From: a virus
IMG/VR virus record: IMGVR_UViG_3300050015_001011
Span: 1-52,740 of that record
Reading direction: 5' to 3' (one strand)
DNA length: 52,740 nucleotides
In this document: one piece after another, positions 48,249 through 52,740 of the stretch
Numbering within the stretch: the stretch's first letter is position 1
Layout: every line of letters begins with the position of its first letter
Translations under genes and position numbers: made by a program
Notes under the pieces: generated by a model
The model's database searches: none
Told to the model about the DNA's origin: nothing
The model's input: only the letters and a program-made list of their open reading frames with translations

Positions 48249-48732
48249 GGTAACTTTATGCGATTCAGGTAAAACAGAAGGTACTATTTTAGAAAGACTT
48301 AAAAAAGTTAATGGTTGCTTGGATAATGTAAGTTTGAATCTTCTATCCATCGCCGCTTCCATTAAATCTGGTTCTTTGGTTGTTAATTCTGGTAAACTAT
48401 ATAATAAAGAAAAAGATATGGAAGTTACTTCTGTTTATGAGAGAGAAGATGTCTCTGTATTAAAAGCGTATTTTAAAAAGGGTGCCATTAATAATGAACA
48501 CATTCATTTAGGCGTATTAGAATACATTATTTGTTTGAATAAGGAAGGAAAGTTAGAACTAATTACTCCCAGTGGTTCTAGATTTTGTATGTACAATGAG
48601 TTAGTAGTTATATCAGCATCAGAACCGCATAAGACAATAGCTTTAGAAGATACAGATGTAATTTGTGTTTGTGTGCCGAAAGAAAAAGATTACAATTCTG
48701 TTTTAACAATTATCAAAAACGAAGGGATTTAA
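48241..48732 (+). CDS. cupin-like protein
   Basis: 163 residues. The N-terminal 40 residues repeat the helical pattern of the previous protein. The rest (YFKKGAINNEHIHLGVLEYI, then EPHKTIALEDTDVICVCVP) has the two cupin strands with candidate metal ligands HIH and a second His. Possible sugar-binding or modifying role. AAAAGGAG precedes the ATG. Confidence 0.62.
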   Translation: MDKVTLCDSGKTEGTILERLKKVNGCLDNVSLNLLSIAASIKSGSLVVNSGKLYNKEKDMEVTSVYEREDVSVLKAYFKKGAINNEHIHLGVLEYIICLNKEGKLELITPSGSRFCMYNELVVISASEPHKTIALEDTDVICVCVPKEKDYNSVLTIIKNEGI

Positions 48733-48734
48733 TA

Positions 48735-49238
48735 ATGAATAATAGTAGATCAATAACATTAGCAGAACTGGAAGCATTTACCAGAGTAAATGAAAAGGTT
48801 GCTAGTAATCTTGAAGGTATCGCAAACAGCTTTAAAGAGAATATAAAGATAATGGAGAAAATTTGCGATCGTCAGGAAGAATTGGGCAACGAAGTTCGTG
48901 GTGGTCTAAAGGAAGAAGTGCTTTCTAAGATAATTGAAGAATCCAATAATACAGCAAAAGTTATAAAAGATGATTTAAATGATCATTATGATACAGTCAA
49001 AGCTAATTTAGACAATCAAAAAGAACTTGTAAAATCTGTTTTGATAGAAACTAGAGATTCTGTTAGAAATGAGTTAATAACATACAGATTAGGTTTAGGC
49101 GCAATATTAGATGGCATAAAGAATTTAATCCAGACTGCGGTAGACAATACTAATTTAATAAGAATTGTTGTACAATATTTTTTGATTATAGTAGGTGTTT
49201 CATATATAATCTTTCAGTTACTGCATTTAAAGTTTTAG
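48735..49238 (+). CDS. coiled-coil protein with C-terminal membrane anchor
   Basis: 167 residues: a long helical region (residues 10-130) and one membrane segment at about 144-164 (IRIVVQYFLIIVGVSYIIF). The start is the ATG after the cupin stop; an upstream in-frame ATG overlaps that gene. This layout could suit an ejection or envelope protein. Function unknown. Confidence 0.66.
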   Translation: MNNSRSITLAELEAFTRVNEKVASNLEGIANSFKENIKIMEKICDRQEELGNEVRGGLKEEVLSKIIEESNNTAKVIKDDLNDHYDTVKANLDNQKELVKSVLIETRDSVRNELITYRLGLGAILDGIKNLIQTAVDNTNLIRIVVQYFLIIVGVSYIIFQLLHLKF

Positions 49239-49248
49239 TTTATTAAAT

Positions 49249-49476
49249 ATGAAGAAACTTACTTGGTTTGGTGATGATATTGTTGTATATGGAGAAGTGC
49301 ATAGGGAAGGGATAGATGATCCTGTTAGAGATGAATTTGTAGGTAAAGAAGGTCTTGTTGTAATTCAAATAAATAAAGAGAATGAATTAGCATCTGTAAC
49401 AATAACTGATGTAGCGAGATTTATAAAGAAACAGATAATTGATGTGATTAATAAAGAAACAAAATATAAAATATAA
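49249..49476 (+). CDS. hypothetical protein
   Basis: 75 residues, alpha/beta with a basic C-terminus. No ribosome site is clear. Function unknown. Confidence 0.55.
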   Translation: MKKLTWFGDDIVVYGEVHREGIDDPVRDEFVGKEGLVVIQINKENELASVTITDVARFIKKQIIDVINKETKYKI

Positions 49477-49493
49477 AAGGAGAGAATTGTAAT

Positions 49494-49718
49494 ATGTATA
49501 GGATAAGTAAGGCAATAACTAGAAGATTGTTAGCAGGTGATACGTTCTGTAGCTGCGGTGCTAGTAGGCAAGAATGCGCGGAGATGCGAGAGCAAGGCGG
49601 TAAGTGTTGTCCTAAGTGCATTCATATTAGAAAAGAAAACAACAAGAAATGGCGGGAATATCAAAAGAAACAAAAACGAGATAATCCTTTATACAATCCA
49701 GGTAAATCTGGTTGGTAA
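49494..49718 (+). CDS. tagged small zinc protein
   Basis: 74 residues: N-terminal tag MYRISKAITRRLLAGD, then Cys cluster CSCGASRQEC..CCPKC and a basic tail. The tag matches the family-wide N-terminus seen in this block. AAAGGAGAG precedes the ATG. Confidence 0.65.
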   Translation: MYRISKAITRRLLAGDTFCSCGASRQECAEMREQGGKCCPKCIHIRKENNKKWREYQKKQKRDNPLYNPGKSGW

Positions 49719-49724
49719 AAAATT

Positions 49725-49916
49725 ATGAATAGACTAAGTAGAGCAGTACAGAATCAATTTAATGATAAGAAGGAAAGAGAAGATATTAGAAACTTAACTC
49801 TAAGTAGTGAAAGGGCTTATTATAAATTAAGAGGCGCTGGTATGGGTCATGAAGAGGCTTTAGAAGAGCTATCTAATAAGGCATTAAGTAATAAAGGAGA
49901 AACAAATAATGGTTAA
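49725..49916 (+). CDS. tagged small protein
   Basis: 63 residues with tag MNRLSRAVQNQF followed by a charged helical body containing GAGMGHEEALEELSNKAL. It overlaps the next gene by eight bases. Confidence 0.6.
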   Translation: MNRLSRAVQNQFNDKKEREDIRNLTLSSERAYYKLRGAGMGHEEALEELSNKALSNKGETNNG

Positions 49917-50125
49917 ACTAAGTAGAACAGTAAGCGGTAGATTGGCTCAACGTCAACCAGATGAACCAGGCATAGAAAGGGAAGAGATATCATATTGATG
50001 ATTTAAATGAAGCCGCAACTGAGTGGTTTTACAATCAGGCCGATGCTAGACAAAAAGTAGAAAACTTTATATTAGAAGAGTATAAGAAGGCCTTCAGTAT
50101 AAGCGAAGAGGATGTTGAGTATTAA
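49909..50125 (+). pseudogene. tagged small gene split by a frameshift
   Basis: Starts with tag MVKLSRTVSGRLAQ after AAAGGAG but stops at 49998 after 29 residues. The +1 frame, closed upstream by a TAG at 49973, continues from there as a plausible protein (DDLNEAATEWFYNQADARQK, then VENFILEEYKKAFS) to 50125 without a start codon. A lost base, sequencing error or +1 frameshift would join them into about 70 residues. Confidence 0.55.
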
Positions 50126-50390
50126 GATGAATAAGATGAATGAAACAGAAAGATTATTAAAGTGCTTACCTTTTACTGCAGAAGGTGTGCCGGGTGATAG
50201 TTACCCTTTAGTTATAACCAAATTATATGATAGTAGATACATGATAGGATATTGGAAGTATGGTCAACGCGTTGATTGGAGTAAAGCAACATATCTTATT
50301 TCGTTTTCAGATAAAAATATAAATAAAGCTTTAAGAGGGTTACTTAAGTGGGTTAAAGAGCGAATGGAAATTAACAAATCAAGTACATAG
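50112..50390 (+). CDS. hypothetical protein
   Basis: Up to 92 residues; ATG codons at 50112, 50127 and 50136 are possible starts and none has a good ribosome site. The body (YPLVITKLYDSRYMIGYWKY, YLISFSDKNINKALRGLLKW) is alpha/beta and resembles short phage proteins for one-domain binding. Function unknown. Confidence 0.58.
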   Translation: MLSIKMNKMNETERLLKCLPFTAEGVPGDSYPLVITKLYDSRYMIGYWKYGQRVDWSKATYLISFSDKNINKALRGLLKWVKERMEINKSST

Positions 50391-50423
50391 GCATAATTAA
50401 GTATATAGACCGGAGAAAATAAT

Positions 50424-50609
50424 ATGAGTATGATCCGCCACGTTAAGAACACTATAAACAAAGTATTCAATCCTAGTAGTGAACGCCAAGAAGATAATAT
50501 GGCGATCTGCAATAAATGTAGTAACTCCTATCCTAAGTCTTGGCACAGTTGTCCTTATTGTAAGGTAGTAGTGGCTCCAGATAAGCCAAGGGTAGAGAAA
50601 GGAAACTAA
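50424..50609 (+). CDS. tagged small zinc-ribbon protein
   Basis: 61 residues: amphipathic basic start MSMIRHVKNTINKVF, then CNKC..CPYC. CGGAG precedes the ATG. Confidence 0.62.
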   Translation: MSMIRHVKNTINKVFNPSSERQEDNMAICNKCSNSYPKSWHSCPYCKVVVAPDKPRVEKGN

Positions 50610-50611
50610 TA

Positions 50612-50839
50612 ATGAACAGAATAGTTAAGGCAGTGAGGAATCATTTAAAGGCCTATATAGAACTAGATGATATGGAAAAGGACCACGCCAAGAATGGAGA
50701 GTTTACTTGGGCTGCCGAAAGTGTTGCTAGTAGAACTAAAAAGACTAAAGATGAATGCATGCCAAGTGTGATGCAGTATTGCAGAGATTTAAATGATCCA
50801 GATAGTTCGGATTATGATAAGCATAATAAGGAGAGATAA
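50612..50839 (+). CDS. tagged small protein
   Basis: 75 residues with tag MNRIVKAVRNHLKAY, almost the same as at 51292, and FTWAAESVASRTKK similar to LTWANEGKAV there. An acidic C-terminus follows. Likely a paralogous pair. Confidence 0.62.
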   Translation: MNRIVKAVRNHLKAYIELDDMEKDHAKNGEFTWAAESVASRTKKTKDECMPSVMQYCRDLNDPDSSDYDKHNKER

Positions 50840-50841
50840 GA

Positions 50842-50967
50842 ATGAGTAAACTAGAACAGCTGCAAGATGATATTTGGGCTTGGCTGTTTAGATTAATTTG
50901 CTTGTGTGGTATATCAATTGTATTTGCTATAACAATTATTATTTGGAAGTTTGCTTTAAGAATGTAG
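50842..50967 (+). CDS. 41-residue membrane peptide
   Basis: MSKLEQLQDDIWAWLFR leads into one membrane span (about residues 16-36). AAGGAGAG precedes the ATG and the gene starts two bases after the previous stop. Function unknown. Confidence 0.58.
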   Translation: MSKLEQLQDDIWAWLFRLICLCGISIVFAITIIIWKFALRM

Positions 50968-50976
50968 GAGAGATAA

Positions 50977-51273
50977 ATGATTAAACTAAGTAAAGCAATA
51001 AGTAAGAGATTAGGACAAGGACCCGGTTGGCCAAGTGATTTTGAAGAGGAAGAAGATAATGGTGAAAGAGCCCAAAGTCCTTGTTGGCTAGCATTAGTAA
51101 AATTAAAGGCATCTTTGCGCCAGGCTCAAATTGATGGACTTGCTTGCAGTAAAATTGATACAGAGGCTGGCAACGCTAATCACCCTTTCTTTAAACATCT
51201 TCCAGACGTTGATACTAGAATACAAGATGCATTAACTATGGTTGAAGATGAGATGGCAAGTTATACGCCCTAA
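50977..51273 (+). CDS. tagged small acidic protein
   Basis: 98 residues: tag MIKLSKAISKRLGQGPGWPS, then an acidic stretch and a helical body (CWLALVKLKASLRQAQIDG). TAGGAGAG precedes the ATG. The body resembles small phage proteins described only as hypothetical. Confidence 0.65.
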   Translation: MIKLSKAISKRLGQGPGWPSDFEEEEDNGERAQSPCWLALVKLKASLRQAQIDGLACSKIDTEAGNANHPFFKHLPDVDTRIQDALTMVEDEMASYTP

Positions 51274-51291
51274 TTTTATAGGAGCATAAAA

Positions 51292-51543
51292 ATGAACAGA
51301 ATAGTTTTGGCAGTAAGGAATCATTTAACTGGTGTTGACAAGGATACTCAAATATCTTATTTTCGTTATCTTGATATTGCTAAAGGTAACGGAGCAGTAA
51401 TTTCTGAGAAAAATTTAAGACAAGAATTAACTTGGGCCAATGAAGGTAAGGCTGTTGTATTAGATTATGATGATATGTCGGATATTATTGATATGTGGCG
51501 TAGCTCAAGAGGTATAAAAGTACCTCTTGATGAAATGGTATAA
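51292..51543 (+). CDS. tagged small protein
   Basis: 83 residues with tag MNRIVLAVRNHLTG, paralogous at its start to the gene at 50612. Contains IISEKN-like and YDDMSDIIDMWRSSRG segments. TAGGAGC precedes the ATG. Confidence 0.62.
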   Translation: MNRIVLAVRNHLTGVDKDTQISYFRYLDIAKGNGAVISEKNLRQELTWANEGKAVVLDYDDMSDIIDMWRSSRGIKVPLDEMV

Positions 51544-51557
51544 AAGGAGAATAAACT

Positions 51558-51824
51558 ATGAAAAGAAAATCATTAAAAGAACGTATTGCAGTAAGGCGAG
51601 CTTTAAAGAAGAGATTAACTGCCCAGCGTGATTATGCTTTTCATTTAGGTTGGGATGAATTAGATCCTGATTTGCAAGCTGCGAAGATAGAGAAATATCT
51701 TACATTCAATGCTGCACCAGAAGTTGGCGGAGATCAATACGAAGGTGAGGATAAGGAAGAAGGTTCAAGAGCGTGGTCAGACGCGGAAGATGCCATCTCC
51801 GCTCATTTTCCAATATACTTTTAA
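51558..51824 (+). CDS. tagged small protein (MKRKSLKERIA type)
   Basis: 88 residues. The first 18 residues nearly repeat those of the next gene, after which the two diverge. The body is acidic. AAAGGAG precedes the ATG. Confidence 0.62.
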   Translation: MKRKSLKERIAVRRALKKRLTAQRDYAFHLGWDELDPDLQAAKIEKYLTFNAAPEVGGDQYEGEDKEEGSRAWSDAEDAISAHFPIYF

Positions 51825-51836
51825 GGAGATAAGAAT

Positions 51837-52052
51837 ATGAAAAGACAGAGTTTAAAAGAACGTATTGCTGCACGTAGAGCGTTCAAGAAGGGTCAGTGGG
51901 ATAAACTGGCTCAAGATGGTCTAGGCGCACAAGATGGTTTAATGGAAGTAGCAAATATGGAGATTGATGACATTGCTCATCGTCTTAGTATTGATCACAC
52001 TGCCGCAAAGGTTATTTGGCATCTTGTTTCTGATTATCTTAACAAAAACTAA
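51837..52052 (+). CDS. tagged small protein (MKRQSLKERIA type)
   Basis: 71 residues: tag MKRQSLKERIAARRAFKK, then a Gly/Gln linker and a compact helical domain (EIDDIAHRLSIDHTAAKVIW) with a helix-turn-helix feel. AAGGAG precedes the ATG. Confidence 0.62.
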   Translation: MKRQSLKERIAARRAFKKGQWDKLAQDGLGAQDGLMEVANMEIDDIAHRLSIDHTAAKVIWHLVSDYLNKN

Positions 52053-52053
52053 A

Positions 52054-52740
52054 ATGATAAAACTAAGTAGAGCAGTTCAGGCTATAAGTGATGACACGGC
52101 GTTAAGCTTGATCTTACGCTCACCAGGCGTAATGATAGAACTGCATCGTTATGAAGGCGTTGAGAAGACTGTGAACTTGCCAGAGATTCTATTTAATGCC
52201 TATATAAGAGATATGCAGTCAGTTGCGGATCATATGGGTCAAGAGCTGCCCGCGACAGTCAGAGACGTCATCGCCAATAAAGATCGCATAAAGAGCGCGT
52301 TACGCGCGAAATTTGAGAGGTCTAATATGGATATCAAAGCACAAAAGAAGACGTTAGAGGATGAAGTCTCCGAGTTAGGGCAACCGTTTAAAGACTGGGT
52401 TGTAAAAGAATATAAAAATCATTGGCACGTATTGAGTGATGCTACACTAAGAGAAGCAGCAGATAAATACAAAAGCGACTTTGCTGATGGATATAGTGAT
52501 GCACTAAAAAATACCGCTCAATTAAAAGAAAGCCAGATGGAGAAAGAAGTTCCAGTAAAGATTGCTCCAGTAGATGAGAAGGCATTAGAGAAGGGCAAAG
52601 TTGTTCCCAAAGAGGAAAACAGCGATTTAAAGGAAAAGAAACCAGGTTTAGTGAATACTCAACCGATTGCGGGTGATGAAGATAGTGAAGCTGTTGAAGA
52701 TACGTCGTTGAGTGAAGACTCAAAGGCTAACGCCGAACGC
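52054..52740 (+). CDS. tagged large protein, 3' end outside window
   Basis: 229 codons open to the window end. Tag MIKLSRAVQAISDD, helical body (AYIRDMQSVADHMGQELPAT), a Lys/Glu region with many charged residues, and an acidic tail still running at the edge. Codon use in the first 280 bases is richer in GCG/CGC than neighbouring genes. Possibly a head-interior, scaffold or structural precursor. Confidence 0.7.
   Translation, partial: MIKLSRAVQAISDDTALSLILRSPGVMIELHRYEGVEKTVNLPEILFNAYIRDMQSVADHMGQELPATVRDVIANKDRIKSALRAKFERSNMDIKAQKKTLEDEVSELGQPFKDWVVKEYKNHWHVLSDATLREAADKYKSDFADGYSDALKNTAQLKESQMEKEVPVKIAPVDEKALEKGKVVPKEENSDLKEKKPGLVNTQPIAGDEDSEAVEDTSLSEDSKANAER

Noticed and set aside
1-52740. 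CRISPR array
   Set aside because: No regularly spaced direct repeats with unique spacers were seen.

Overview
The window is part of an AT-rich, large tailed-phage genome. It shows tightly packed short genes with ATGA or TAATG overlaps, strong AAAGGAGG ribosome sites, a terminase large subunit, a T4-style replication/recombination set (primase, gp32-like SSB, RecA, gp46/gp47-type nuclease, 5'-3' exonuclease) and many selfish endonucleases. The oxygen-sensitive class III ribonucleotide reductase (NrdD) points to an anaerobic or facultative host. The Shine-Dalgarno sites and a SpoVG-family protein would fit a Firmicute-like host, but this is inference. The host cannot be named from the sequence.

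Layout. 1-2.3 kb: small unknowns and a FEN-like exonuclease. 3.2-11.3 kb: nucleotide metabolism, with a DpdA-like DNA transglycosylase, GTP cyclohydrolase I, a dCTP deaminase-like protein, QueC, a HAD phosphatase and DNA primase. This suggests 7-deazaguanine modification of phage DNA. 12-17 kb: a sigma-70-like factor, then a Ro60/Rsr (TROVE-vWA) protein followed at once by a cluster of structured RNAs, then SSB. 17.3-21.6 kb: RecA, SbcD and SbcC. 21.6-28.5 kb: four glycosyltransferases and a sugar nucleotidyltransferase. 28.5-37.5 kb: a second sigma-like factor, NrdD with an intein, nucleases, a phosphoesterase and a thymidylate-synthase fold protein. 37.5-52.7 kb: packaging genes and the start of the virion block, including many very small proteins that share a short basic N-terminus.

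The most striking feature is at 13.9-15.7 kb. A phage Ro60/Rsr gene is followed by three RNAs that share a Y-RNA-like terminal stem. The last RNA carries a complete, circularly permuted tRNA-shaped domain whose acceptor stem is closed by a cUUCGg tetraloop, the architecture of bacterial YrlA RNAs. This looks like a self-contained phage Ro-Y RNA particle locus.

Mobile DNA is prominent. Seven modular free-standing endonucleases share the same N-terminal Cys/His and NUMOD3-like modules but end in one of two catalytic domains (PD-(D/E)XK-like or HNH). Three of them sit antisense next to the same conserved intergenic element. An eighth selfish element is a LAGLIDADG intein in NrdD. A recurring 10-base motif, TGTATAATAA, marks several gene boundaries without a good -35 box. 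It may be read with the help of one of the two phage sigma-like proteins.
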